From Isochrysis galbana (Eukaryota > Haptophyta > Isochrysidales > Isochrysidaceae), in NCBI GenBank assembly GCA_018136815.1, contig CM030936.1:578831-642830 (forward strand): a stretch of DNA of 64,000 bases. Reading direction: 5' to 3'. The position numbers were made by a program, and so were the translations under genes. Under the pieces are notes generated by a model. It was not told the origin of the DNA and did no database searches. It worked only from the letters and a program-made list of their open reading frames with translations. This document shows, in pieces, positions 33,751 to 43,800 of the stretch (within the stretch, counting starts at the first letter, position 1; each line of letters starts with the position of its first letter).

Positions 33751-33999
33751 CTTCTCTCTCTCTCCTTCTCTCTCTCTCTCGCCCCCCCTTCCCCCCTTCC
33801 CCTTCCACGCCCCCCCCCACCCCCTCTCCTCTCTCGTCGCACAAGAGCACTCCAACCTCTTCCCCTTCCCTCCCGGGACTCCACTCTTCCAAACCCCCTC
33901 CCCCTCTACCCCCTCTCCTCTCGGCCGGTGCGCCGACAAGGAGAGGGGTGAAAAGTACGCCCACACAGAGCCCACCTCGTCACTTCCTAACAGCACGCG
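33290..33999 (+). repeat. G-rich/C-rich and (GA)n-(CT)n low-complexity block
   Basis: G homopolymers to about 33595, a GA tract at 33622-33648, then CT tracts at 33680-33780, giving a potential foldback. The C/T-rich part leads into the ATG at 34000. Confidence 0.8.
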
Positions 34000-34988
34000 A
34001 TGAACGACCAGTGCACCATCTCACCTCTTGCTGTCTCGCCATTCCGCTGGTCTGAGAATCAATATCGCTTTACCTCGCTCCCCTCGCCTCCGATCCACAA
34101 AGGGCAGCCCATCGACGAGTACGGGTCAAACGCACCGCCCTCTGACTTCTCACTGCCGGCCGCGCAGACGCGCGATTCAGGCACAGATGCGTCACCTGCA
34201 GCGAGCTCTACATTTCGTAAACAGCGGAACGAGCTCGACGAGATCATCCAATCAGGTTTCGACGAGATGGACCACGCGCTCGCCTCGCGCTCGTCCCCGA
34301 CTCATATCCCTCCAGCTTATTCTTCGCCCATGGTTGGAGTCGACCTACGGCATTCCGGGATCTCGGCGATGATGTCCAGCTTGGAGCATGGCAGCCGCTG
34401 CTCGCATGTCTCGACCCCAAGCCCCTCAACTGCATGCTCGGATGCGTCGGCGTCGATCAGGGCCACTTGTCGAGGTTCAATCAAGCGCACGGGATCGCAT
34501 CTCAACGTCGATGCGCCGTGCTTCATCCCACGGTTAGCCCCAGACGTGGCCGCGGGCATGGGCTTCAGAGGGGCGCATTGCACAGTAATGGGTAGTTCCG
34601 AACGCTTGCCAATGGCTTCGGAAGCCATGGCAGCTGCTGCGCTCATGAATGGCGAGTTCGATTCGCACCATGAAGACGATCACGGGATGATGCCGACTGA
34701 AGAGGAGCAAGAATGGCTCGATCAGCAGGCGCGCAAACGTCTTAGCCCTGCTGCTGCGTGGCCGCAGTGAAGGGTGTTTAATGTCCCCCACTACATACCC
34801 TCATGAGTATGCGTGCCTGTGCGCCAATTTGTCCGCAGGTTGAAGCTGTGCATGCGGCGCATGGCGACCACGAGGATGGCGAAGAAGAACATTACATACT
34901 GATCATGGGGCACGGAATGGGGCAGCACGACTCAGACCCTGACTCATCTCGTCATCGAATCCTCTTAGATTCGGACGACGAGTTGTGA
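34000..34988 (+). CDS. Unrecognised protein, probably two exons
   Basis: Main ORF 34000-34770 (256 codons): Ser/Pro-rich with an acidic C-terminus (FDSHHEDDHGMMPTEEEQEW). A second segment ending at TGA 34988 (HGDHEDGEEEHYILIMGHGM ... RILLDSDDEL) looks like the last exon. The join is unclear: GC donor after DQQ to GTTGAAGCT (phase 0), or GT donor near 34757 to an acceptor near 34808. The core LDEIIQSGFDEMDHALASRS may be helical. No domain is recognised. The C/T leader supports a real gene. Confidence 0.45.
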
Positions 34989-35640
34989 GTTCAGCCGAGC
35001 ACCGTCTACCTCCCTTTCCATGTCCCGATCGCACCGGTCGATCTCATTGGCACCCACTGGTGCTGATTGGTCCCCTGGGATGATGGCTGAGCTTTGGCGA
35101 CGTACTCCACTCCTCTTCTTGACTTTGTATATTCCGTTTGCTTGCACACTTTATCAGGTTGTGCACACACCTGAGTATACTTCTTGCGGTGTTTTCCACA
35201 AGAGCTTGCGCAATTTTTTGTTTGCCATGGCATGTGGATGCGACGAATGGGTGCGGTGCTGATGTGAGTAACGCATTTGGCATGCCGTATTGCTCGCGGC
35301 AAATTTTATTCCGCCGCTCGCTTTCGGCCGGGCCGCCCTCGGCCGGACATGTAGGCTGGGGCTCCCACGCAATCCCGTCCCGAATGATGAATGCGATGCA
35401 TGAGTGTGAAAAATTGAATGTTATATACCAGCTGGGTGTGTAGGGGGGGGGGGGGGTGATGAAAAAAATTCTTGATGGTGTCCGCTACGCTATCACTATC
35501 ACGTGTACTCCGCCTCTCTGGGATCCCCACTTGCCACTCGACATCGCCTTACTTAGCGACTTAGCGAAGTCGCGTTCCGTCAAAAGAGGACCACAATCTG
35601 TTTTCTTTTTAGTTATGAACAATAGTGGTACAAAACAAAG
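34989..35640. other. Intergenic, no gene seen
   Basis: Short ORFs only, with a G homopolymer near 35443. Confidence 0.4.
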
Positions 35641-35965
35641 CTGTGCATAGAAACTTTTTTTAACATAAAGTCGCCGTATACGAGATGTTTCGTTTACGCA
35701 GCACATGTGATTACTTGCAATCATTGAGCACGCCGTGCGTATGCGCATCGACTTCCCCCTCGCGAGGGCGCCGTGCGTGCGCATAGAAACTTTTTTCCCT
35801 AAGGCCCACATTAACGTAAAGTAGCCATATAAGAGACGTTTCGTTTGCGCAGCACGTGTGATTGCTTGCAATCATTGTGCACGCCGTGCGTATGCACATC
35901 GGCTTCCCCCCCCCGCGGGGCGCCGTGCGTGCGCATAGCAACTTCCAGGAAGGTGCACGCCGTGC
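35641..35965 (+). repeat. Tandem ~150-bp repeat
   Basis: Unit GCATAGAAACTTTTTT ... GAGATGTTTCGTTTACGCAG ... TTGCAATCATTG-GCACGCCG ... GCGCCGTGCGTGC occurs at about 35643-35785 and 35785-35937. A partial third copy (GCATAGCAACTT, GCACGCCGTGCGTT) extends to about 35970. Confidence 0.75.
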
Positions 35966-36238
35966 GTTCACTCTTTCCGCGGGGGGACTCTGGACGCAGA
36001 GGCGGTCGGGAACCGCGGGGGCACCCCTGGGACCGGGGAAAATATTACCGTATATTGCGAAAACACTAACGTAAACAATCGAGGTCTTGGGGTCTCTCCG
36101 CTCCCCCGGGGCCCCCTCCCCCGGGTCCCCTCCTCCCCCTCTCATCGACCTACCAGAGAGAGACGGCTCCTACTGCCTGCCTCCCTCCTCCCTCCTCGCT
36201 CACCCTCCAGCTCTCTCCTCGCCCTCGTCTTCCTCACG

Positions 36239-37951
36239 ATGGTGGCGACTCGGCGCGCATCGGTACGGTCCTCCGTCCTCTCGTCTCGTGCTCCTGCTCG
36301 CTGGTTTCGTTCGACTCGCTCGACACCGCCACCTGTCGACTGGACGCCGAGCGCAAGCGCTGCTCGCACGACTCGTTCCTCTTCCTGCTCCAAGGGCGCG
36401 GCGGAGGAGGCGGATCCTGTTCGCGTTCCTGATGCCGAGGAGGAGGCCCTTTCCCCGACCGATGAGGCCACCACCACCACCACCGACGAGGACTCCGGGC
36501 CTGTGGGAGGAGAAGAGGAGAACGAGGACTGTGCGTCGGACGCTCCAGGTCTTCTTGTTCCCATCGCGCGGGTTGCGGATGTCGAGGAGCCAGCCGAGTC
36601 GATGGAGGAGGTCGAGACCGCCCACGCGCTCGCTCTCGCCGATGAGAAGGAAGCCGAGGAAGAGGACGAGAAGGCGGAGAAGGCGGAGAATGAGAAGACG
36701 GCTGCGTCCGACGCACCAGTCGGAGAAGTCTTCACTCGGTTCGAAGAGGCCACGCAGCTGGAAGAGGAGCTCGAGGAGGAGGAGAAGGGCGAGACCGCCG
36801 AGGAGGCCGAGACCGCCGAGGCGCCCGCTCCTGCCAAGGCGAACGAAAAGGAGGGTGAGGAGAAGACGGAGGAGAAGGAAGAGGAGACGTCCGACGCACC
36901 CGCTCAGGAGGGGTTGGAGGTGGCCACGCAGCTGGAGGAACTGACTCAGCTCGAGGAGTCCGCGGAGACCGCAGCCGAGCCGACCTCCGCGGAGGCCGCG
37001 ATCGAGACCTCCACGGATGCCTCGCGTGTGATGGAGGACCATGCGTCCGACGCTCAAGCGGACGCTATGTTGGAGCCCATCGTTGACGAGAAGGACGACG
37101 ACGACATGTTTGACTTTTGGGAGATGGCCAAGGAGCCCGATGGGGCGAAGGAGCCGGAGGAGCCAGTTGAGGAGGAGGCCGTCGTGAACAGTGGCTCCTC
37201 AGCGGTGGACTTGAGCGATGTCGCGGCTGGTGTTTCCAATGACTCCATGCACATTGACCTGACCGACGAAGCGGTAGATGTGGCGGCCACGCCTTGTTCG
37301 ACGAATAGTGAGTCGGCGGCGGAGGAGTCCGAGGAGGAGTCGGAGGAGGACATTCTCCGCACCCTGAAGGAGCTCAAGGCGACCATCAAGCGGCTCGAGT
37401 CGCAGATGAAGAAGAAGCGTCCGCGCGCGAGGTCGCCAAGCGTCCCGTCCAAGAAGACCAAGCGTGCCGCCTCAGCCCAAGCGGAGGTCTCGCCGCGCCC
37501 TGTCGCCGAGGAAGCCGAAGTTCCGCCTCAGCCAGAAGCGGAGGAAGAGGCGGAGGAAGAGGCGGAAGAGCCGGAAGAGGCGGAGGAGGAAGCGGAGGAG
37601 GAGGCGCGCCCGACCGGCCACGTCCCTGTGACGAAGCGTGAGTGCCGCTTCTGCTTTTTGGCCAAGCACGAGCTGACGAAGCACGACAAGAACGGCCGCA
37701 TGTACGTCAACTTTGTGCTCTTCGAGAAGAAGGTGGACTCGGATGGCACGGGCGTGCGCCTCGGCTCGGAAGAGATGCGCGAGCTCAACTTTCGCAAGTT
37801 TGTGCTGAAGGGCAAGAAGGAGGAGAAGAAGTGGGGGATCGTCCTCCGCGGCTACGACATGGACAAGTACTCGGAAGGCGTCTCGGTTACTTTTGACGAC
37901 GTTCTGCCTGGTTTATTTAGGCGTGAATGGTTCTGGTGTGTCCGAGAGTAG
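36239..37951 (+). CDS. Acidic low-complexity protein, 570 aa, unknown
   Basis: Single ORF from ATG 36239. Residues 60-460 are dominated by Glu/Ala/Asp with a recurring SDAP-x(5-12)-ATQLEE module (three or four imperfect copies) and a possible coiled coil at LKELKATIKRLESQMKKK. It is followed by a basic, nuclear-localisation-like stretch (KKKRPRARSPSVPSKKTKR). The C-terminal 110 residues are ordered (RECRFCFLAKHELTKHDKNG ... YVNFVLFEKKV ... KKWGIVLRGYDMDKY), with one C-x2-C. It resembles a histone-chaperone-type or retroelement ORF1-type protein only in composition. No family is recognised. Frame-shifted overlapping ORFs are shadows. Confidence 0.5.
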   Translation: MVATRRASVRSSVLSSRAPARWFRSTRSTPPPVDWTPSASAARTTRSSSCSKGAAEEADPVRVPDAEEEALSPTDEATTTTTDEDSGPVGGEEENEDCASDAPGLLVPIARVADVEEPAESMEEVETAHALALADEKEAEEEDEKAEKAENEKTAASDAPVGEVFTRFEEATQLEEELEEEEKGETAEEAETAEAPAPAKANEKEGEEKTEEKEEETSDAPAQEGLEVATQLEELTQLEESAETAAEPTSAEAAIETSTDASRVMEDHASDAQADAMLEPIVDEKDDDDMFDFWEMAKEPDGAKEPEEPVEEEAVVNSGSSAVDLSDVAAGVSNDSMHIDLTDEAVDVAATPCSTNSESAAEESEEESEEDILRTLKELKATIKRLESQMKKKRPRARSPSVPSKKTKRAASAQAEVSPRPVAEEAEVPPQPEAEEEAEEEAEEPEEAEEEAEEEARPTGHVPVTKRECRFCFLAKHELTKHDKNGRMYVNFVLFEKKVDSDGTGVRLGSEEMRELNFRKFVLKGKKEEKKWGIVLRGYDMDKYSEGVSVTFDDVLPGLFRREWFWCVRE

Positions 37952-38275
37952 GTGAATGGTTCTCAGGATCGTTGTCCGTCGTTGATCGCTGCGTCGCTGC
38001 ACTCTACCAGCCTAGGCTCCCTCCCTTTGCTTGCATGCTCCGGCTCCTGTGACCCACTTGGCCCGCCGCCCACGGACAGGCAGTTAGCAGTTAGAGAGGG
38101 AGGTTCTGGGTCGGCCAACCCGCCAAGGTCATACCCTCGACCATCCCACCATACATGGAGCAGCAGAGGCTCTGGATGGGGGGCAGGTCCTCCGCCCTCC
38201 ACCCTTGCTCGCGCCACCCGCCGAACCGCCGAAGCGTAGGCAATACTGGAAAGGGGCTTCCCTTCTCCCTTCAGG
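37952..38275. other. Spacer before the Kolobok element
   Basis: No gene. It ends with CTACCACC, the complement of the transposon terminus, directly abutting the TTAA. Confidence 0.4.
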
Positions 38276-38802
38276 CTACCACCTTAAGGTGGTAGGTACA
38301 ACTATCGGCGGGGCTTCTACGGCCGATCCCATGGGCGGCGGCCGCGCTGGCACGGGCCCGCTCCTCTGGGGCTATGGCTCCGCAACCCTTAGCAGAAGGG
38401 CCGCTGGGCCGCGGCTGTGGAGAGCCATCCACCTGGGCCATGATCGGGCCCGGATGGCTGGTTCCTCCCATTGTCGCGATCGCCGAGGGTGGGCCTCCTC
38501 CCCCACCCCTCTCCTCGCCGCCAGCGTGGCAGCGAGGAGCGAGCGCAAGGCGGGTCTGGTGGGCATATGCGCGGCCTCTTGGGCGCAGAAGCGGGGCAGG
38601 TCGGCAACACCGATATGTGGGGCAACTCTCGTGCCGCTGGGCGCGCAATGATGGCCGCAGGTGCCGCGTTCTGGCGGCCATTCTGGCGGGCTCTCAACGT
38701 TGGTGTTGAACGTCTGCATGCGAGGCGGCAGAATTCGAGGTGGTGGCGGGCAGGAGCGGCGCTCCCCGGCTACGAGGCGCATGCAGATTCGTCCAGATTG
38801 CC

Positions 38803-39344
38803 TTGGGGCTCCATGCACGGGCGTGGCTTGCTGTGCATAGCCTCCTAGAGTCCGCGCTTGGCGTCGGAGTTGAATATCGCCGGATATCAGCAGAAGCATG
38901 CGCAAGGAGTGTCCGTGCCGTACGTGTTGGTGTGAGCGCTGAGGTTGGTTTCAAGAGCTGTGAGTAGGCTCATATGGAAGATCAGAGTAAATGCTCTCTA
39001 GCTCATATTTTTTGGTGTATTTTACAGGCCCTCCCGGAGACTTAAAGGCGTCTAAGTCCAAAAAATACCCATTGCTGTCTTTTCTCAAGTTACCGTGGCT
39101 CAAAAGACGGATTGCAAGTCCCTAAAATTCACCAGAAAATATGAGGTAGAGAGCATTTACTCTGATCTTCCATATGAGCCTACTCACAGCTCTTGAAACC
39201 AACCTCAGCGCTCACACCAACACGTACGGCACGGACACTCCTTGCGCATGCTTATGCTGATATCCGGCGATATTCAACTCCGACGCCAAGCGCGGACTCT
39301 AGGAGGCTATGCACAGCAAGCCACGCCCGTGCATGGAGCCCCAA
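38803..39344. repeat. 222-bp near-perfect inverted repeat with 98-bp spacer
   Basis: 38803-39024 is the reverse complement of 39123-39344 with about four differences (TTGGGGCTCCATGCACGGGC at the outer end, CTCATATGGAAGATCAGAGT within). It lies inside the Kolobok element immediately after the transposase stop codon. Confidence 0.9.
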
Positions 39345-39356
39345 CACAACCTGCGA

Positions 39357-42212
39357 CTAGAACACGCACTCTTCGCACTCATCAAGCAACAGGTACCAAG
39401 CACCGTGCTCCACGGATGACAGTGAGTCGTCGTCCGCCGCTGTGGTGAAGTACGAATCGTGCGACAGGTAATGCGCGGCCGTTGTGTCATCAACGTCATA
39501 GTACACCAGCCAGTTTGCGACGTCCTCGCCATCTAGCTCAGTGTCGTCCATATTTGCTTCGAGGATGGTGCCTTGCAGCCACCCAGCTCCATCCCAATAG
39601 CACATCACCGTCCGATCGGTCAGATCCTCTGTCTCAGCCGGTGGGACGCGCTGCTGTGGATGCCAACCGGTTGCACCGCTGCAAACCATGCCGTGCGCTG
39701 CAGCCGCGTGATCTTGGGACGACCCGGCACCTGATATGTCGGCATCCTCCCCTACTAGACTTCCCCCGTTGAGGAGGTTGCGGCACCTTGTCGACTTTGC
39801 ATGGCACAGGTTGGTGCACATTGTGGCGGCTTCCCGGCAAGGGCAGCCACGTTGGCACGTGGCGGTGCACGTACACGCTCCTACCACACCTTTACCCTGC
39901 GCTCCAGAAGTCGAACGGGACTTGCCACCGGTGTCGCCCTTGTACTTGTAGCGATGATCGGTCTTATAGTTTTGGCGTTTCTCAGTGAGAGATTTGCGCT
40001 GTTGGCTACGCTTCCGTTTGTACTCTACTGTTTTCCGGAACATGCTGCGTTTCGCTCTGACAGACACTCGCTGCATCCACTGCGCGCGCTGCGCAGGCCT
40101 ACTCTGCAGGCCAACGAGCTCGAAGAGGCGCGACTCCATCGTCCCGAAGGCCTCGATCCTGTCGTCTGTCTCACCTTTCAACAAGAGCTGCCTGCGAAAT
40201 TTGTGGATGCAAACGTTCTGCACGTGTGCCATAGCGAGACCAGTGGAGCAAACGTAGTGTGTGGGCCTCAGCTGCTTCTCCTTGGTTCTGTAATGCAGTG
40301 CAACGGTGCCGACGCGCTCTGAGGCATTCTGGCACATTGCGCCACGCTCCGGGTGAATCACACCATCGATATTGTTAAAGAACTTAGTCTTGAGCCACGC
40401 CTCCATTTCGGCCCGGAAGTCTGCACAATCATTCCACTGCCGGGACACGTATGGCTCACCGTTTGGCAATGTCAGGTCATGCAAGCGGCAAGTCCGTAGC
40501 TTGCCGGTGAGGAAGCCCTTCCCCTCGTGGATATTGCTAAGGTGATTCACCATTTCTTCGATCCCTTGGACTGCAAGGGACGACATTGATGGTAACGGAG
40601 ACTGCATGTCCGGAGATTGCTCTGTGCCTGCCGCGGCTGCTGCTTCCCTCGCAGTCCGAGCCTCGGTCTCCGCTTTCGCGCGCCAGTCCTTCGCGCTGCG
40701 CAAAGCTGCCGATGTAGATCGCTGCCATGATTTGACAAGAGGGTGAGCCTGCACATTCAGACCGCGATGGTCTTTGGGCTGCCGCTTGTCCACTTCGCCT
40801 AGCTGAGTGATACGGTCCTTGCAACTGCACGTCTTATGAAGGCGATGTCCAACCTCGAACGCCTTTGCGCCTGCGTTCTTGCCCAAGTGGTTGGAGCAGT
40901 CGAAAACGCGAAGTTGGGAACAGTAGTTCGTGCGGCCGGTGGTTTGCTTCGCCTTGGCAAGCACTAGCGGGATCAACAAGTTCGTTGAGGCGTCACCGTC
41001 GAGCACGATACCGTCGAGGGAAGGACGAACACGCAGGTTGTACTTGTCAATGAGGGCGTCGAGATCGCCTTTCTCGAACCAGTCGACTATGTCATCCAGC
41101 ATCTCGCCGCAGCCGATGGCGTCCATGGCCTTCGGAGTGAACTCAAAACCGCCCTTACCACTGAGCATGTCCGTGCCAATGCAGTAGTGCCGATACGCGA
41201 GGATGCCCCCGGAGTCGAGGTCACACATTGTGCCTGAGCCATTGAGCGAGTTGCGTCCACGTGTGAGCCAGAACATGTCGTTCGTGAGGACGAGCTGTTC
41301 GATTGAACCGTATCGTACGACCAAGTAGCGCACCAACTCAAGCATCTCCTTCTGCAGCTTCTCGATCCACGGTAGGAGCTTGCTAAGGTATCGGTCGAAG
41401 GTGTTATGCGACATCACTTGCTCCCCTTGCGCGATCGCCACAGTTGCGTAGTCCGAATACATCTGCCCTGCGAGCAGGCACCCAAGAACCTTCATCACGA
41501 TGTACTCCGGTCGAGAGTTGGTTTGCTTCCTCCGCTTTTGCTTCCGCCGATCATTCTTAGTCAGCCCATCGCCATCCTCATCCATTCCCTCCGAGCCCGA
41601 GTCCACGTCGAGATTGATACGGCATGCCTTGCCCGTCTTGATGTTGATCATGTCCCCACACACTGAGCACATGAACGGGAGCATCACCGAGTGAATGGCC
41701 ATCTTCGACTCAGGAGCCACCGGGATGAACTCGGCCGAGCAGCACTTTGACTGCGTCTTCATCGCGATGGAGTTGGCGAGCTCACGGACGTCCACGGTGG
41801 AGAACACGTCGAAGGCTGCGCTCGCAGTCGCAGCCTCGATGCGCGCCTTCAGCTCGCGCAGCTGCTTTGCTTCCTGGCGGTCGTGAGCTGCTGCCTCAGC
41901 AGGCGAGAAGATGTCACTGCGCCGGCGCTTGCGTGGGCCCGATGGAGGAGATGCGGCTGGCGATGCCCTTCCCTTGCCGCGTGGACGACCGCGCTTTGCT
42001 TGTGGCGCGCCTGCGCCATTCCGCATCGCCTCGGCTGCAGCTGGCCTCGCTGCTTTCTTTGGCCGGCCGCGAGGTCGAGGTGGAGGTGGGGCTTCCTCAG
42101 CCATGGGAAGCTCATGGTCCGAGTCTCCATCCGGCCCTTCCATCACCATCACTTCCTCCTCCCCAGCCTCTGAGGCCGAGTCGCTGAAGGCCTCCGCGCG
42201 AAGTCGCCGCAT
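39357..42212 (-). CDS. Kolobok-like DDE transposase with CXC and Tudor-like C-terminus
   Basis: About 951 aa from the Met that opens MRRLRAEAFSDSASEAGEEE (42212); an earlier in-frame Met at 42287 lies in the terminal repeat. The N-terminus is acidic then AT-hook-like (RPRGRPKKAARPAA, KRGRPRGKGR). A C-x2-C pair (FMCSVCGDM) follows. The RNase H-fold core shows TNDMFWLTRGRNSLNGSG with CDLDSGGIL, then LDGDASTN (second Asp) and DCSNHLGKNAGAK. After a basic coiled stretch comes a CXC-type cysteine cluster (GACTCTATCQRGCPC ... CTNLCHAKSTRC), and finally a Tudor-like segment (CYWDGAGWLQGTILEAN ... WLVYYDVDD). It should excise and insert the element at TTAA. CXC and Tudor modules suggest DNA/chromatin targeting, which is inference. 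Confidence 0.8.
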   Translation of the reverse strand: MRRLRAEAFSDSASEAGEEEVMVMEGPDGDSDHELPMAEEAPPPPRPRGRPKKAARPAAAEAMRNGAGAPQAKRGRPRGKGRASPAASPPSGPRKRRRSDIFSPAEAAAHDRQEAKQLRELKARIEAATASAAFDVFSTVDVRELANSIAMKTQSKCCSAEFIPVAPESKMAIHSVMLPFMCSVCGDMINIKTGKACRINLDVDSGSEGMDEDGDGLTKNDRRKQKRRKQTNSRPEYIVMKVLGCLLAGQMYSDYATVAIAQGEQVMSHNTFDRYLSKLLPWIEKLQKEMLELVRYLVVRYGSIEQLVLTNDMFWLTRGRNSLNGSGTMCDLDSGGILAYRHYCIGTDMLSGKGGFEFTPKAMDAIGCGEMLDDIVDWFEKGDLDALIDKYNLRVRPSLDGIVLDGDASTNLLIPLVLAKAKQTTGRTNYCSQLRVFDCSNHLGKNAGAKAFEVGHRLHKTCSCKDRITQLGEVDKRQPKDHRGLNVQAHPLVKSWQRSTSAALRSAKDWRAKAETEARTAREAAAAAGTEQSPDMQSPLPSMSSLAVQGIEEMVNHLSNIHEGKGFLTGKLRTCRLHDLTLPNGEPYVSRQWNDCADFRAEMEAWLKTKFFNNIDGVIHPERGAMCQNASERVGTVALHYRTKEKQLRPTHYVCSTGLAMAHVQNVCIHKFRRQLLLKGETDDRIEAFGTMESRLFELVGLQSRPAQRAQWMQRVSVRAKRSMFRKTVEYKRKRSQQRKSLTEKRQNYKTDHRYKYKGDTGGKSRSTSGAQGKGVVGACTCTATCQRGCPCREAATMCTNLCHAKSTRCRNLLNGGSLVGEDADISGAGSSQDHAAAAHGMVCSGATGWHPQQRVPPAETEDLTDRTVMCYWDGAGWLQGTILEANMDDTELDGEDVANWLVYYDVDDTTAAHYLSHDSYFTTAADDDSLSSVEHGAWYLLLDECEECVF

Positions 42213-42344
42213 TGCTTGCGCGAGCGAAGGGAAAGGGAAAGGAGGGGGCGGGTGGGGGGGGGGGGGGGAGCCGAAAAAAACCTGCACCTACCACCTTAAT
42301 GGGTCGATTTCGCGGATGCGACGACGTCTTGCCCTACTGTTTGG

Positions 42345-42420
42345 CATGAGCTGAGCATTCAACAACCCAACCCAAACCCCCAGTGGCCACCGCGCGCGAC
42401 TCCCAAGCTCCCAAGCAAGC
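42345..42420 (+). repeat. Fragment of repeat family A
   Basis: TTGGCATGAGCTGAGCATTC-AACAACCCAACCCAAACCCCCAGTGG matches the block at 20819 and 20990. Confidence 0.6.
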
Positions 42421-42758
42421 CCGCACGAGCGCCTCGAGCCGACGGACCCTCCCTCCCGTCGCCATCGCCATCGCCGTGGCCCCCGCCCTCTCTGTGCCGA
42501 CGCCTCTCCCCGCCCCCCCCTCCCCCCCCCCCCCCCCCCCTCTCCCCCCCCTCTTCGCCCCCCCCGCCCCCGCCCTCCCAGGCGCGCTCCGCTGCTTCCC
42601 CTCTCCTCTCCCCTCTCCCCTCTCCCCTTGCTCCTTTCTCCCATCTTCCACTTTCCCCCTCTCCCCTCCTCCCTCCCCCCTTTTCCCTTCGCCCTCCCCG
42701 CCGCCCCTTTCCACCCCCCTCCCTCTTCCCCTTTCCTTCCCCACCGCTGCTACCGCCG

Positions 42759-43607
42759 ATGGTGCTCTTCCTACCCGTCACGTCGGAAGACGCAGGAGCG
42801 TACGTGCTAGAGGGGCTGCCGGTGAGTGAGCATGGCCTCGACTCCCTCCGACAGGCCGGGCGCGCCGCCGGCCTGCCCGAGAGCGTGCTACAGGAGGACG
42901 AGAGAGTGCTATGTGTGCTTCTCACTGCGCTCCTCGCGGCTGATGGCGCCGAGAGGAGGGACAGGCCTAGCCGCGCGCCGGGCACGGCGGTGTCGACGCG
43001 GCTGCCACGCTGGGATGACCTGCGAGTAGAGGCACGCAACTATCTCTTCCTCTCAATCAAGCGCGAGGGCGCCGTCTCAAGGACAACGTGCGACGCGTGC
43101 AACCTGCTCAACAAGGCTGATGTGGTCGAGTCATACCAGGTGCATGGCAACCGATGGACGATGCGGCCAGACGGGCGGGAACGGCACCCTGAACTCTCCA
43201 TGGCCAAAGCGCTCGAGCCCGCCTCGGCTGCCACGTCCACCGCCGAATGGCTGCGCCAGCTGGGGGAGGTTATCGATGCGCCCATCGCCTCACGCCCATG
43301 GTACACGTCAAAGATGGTGCTCGCCATCTTGGGCATTGCGTGCGTCTTCGTGGTCGTCCACATCATGCTGCTGGTGCGAGTTCTCTCAAAGGTGCGTGCG
43401 CTTACTTCCGCTGCATCTCCTCCCGCCGTGCCGACCGGATCGCCACTCGCCCATCTGAGCGCCCCATCCAGCGCTGACGCTGCTCCCTCTTGACCCTAGA
43501 TCCATACGGCCGACCCTGGTGTCCTGATGTTACCAATAATCGCACTGAGCGGCGCTGCGACGGTGGGGCTCCTCGCCGTATGCATTCACAAGGCGTCTGG
43601 CGGTTGA
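42759..43607 (+). CDS. C-terminally membrane-anchored protein, 2 exons, unknown
   Basis: Exons 42759-43391 and 43500-43607 join at AAG|ATC (phase 0) with a 108-nt GT-AG intron, giving 246 aa. The cytosolic-looking first 180 residues include AYVLEGLPVSEHGLDSLRQA, LRVEARNYLFLSIKREGAVS and TCDACNLLNKADVVESYQVH. Two hydrophobic helices follow (MVLAILGIACVFVVVHIMLL and MLPIIALSGAATVGLLAVCI), split by the intron, with a short charged tail. The topology suggests a tail-anchored or hairpin membrane protein. No family is recognised. An almost pure C/T leader precedes the start. Confidence 0.6.
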
Positions 43608-43800
43608 TCACAGTGCGCACGTCCCCCAAGCTCCACGTGGCGTGACGATTGGGGTTCTCATCGCTATCGCTGAGTTGAAGCCACTATATTGTGCAATGGC
43701 GGCCCGAGTGAGCGACCTACTATTCATTAATGGCATTGTAATCGTTCCGCGATGCCTCGAATTTTTCGTGTATGCTTCTTCTTTACACGAGCCTCGCTTC

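Larger units (their letters stand above)
38284..42299 (-). mobile_element. Complete Kolobok-type DNA transposon with TTAA duplications
   Basis: Termini GGTGGTAGGTACA (38288-38300) and its complement TGCACCTACCACC (42283-42295) match at 12 of 13 positions and are flanked by TTAA at 38284-38287 and 42296-42299. The 4,008-bp body holds one transposase gene on the minus strand and 1 kb of non-coding DNA. TTAA duplications occur in piggyBac and Kolobok; the transposase layout (DxxW-RGR-S-NGSG, DGDASTN) favours Kolobok. Near-perfect ends and an open 950-codon frame imply a recent, possibly active copy. Confidence 0.85.

Noticed and set aside
33098..33964. 288-aa minus-strand ORF rich in Pro, Arg and Glu
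   Set aside because: Composed of homopolymers and GA/CT tracts.
36087..37057. 285-aa Arg- and Pro-rich ORFs overlapping the acidic protein
   Set aside because: Out-of-frame shadows of the Glu/Ala-rich gene.
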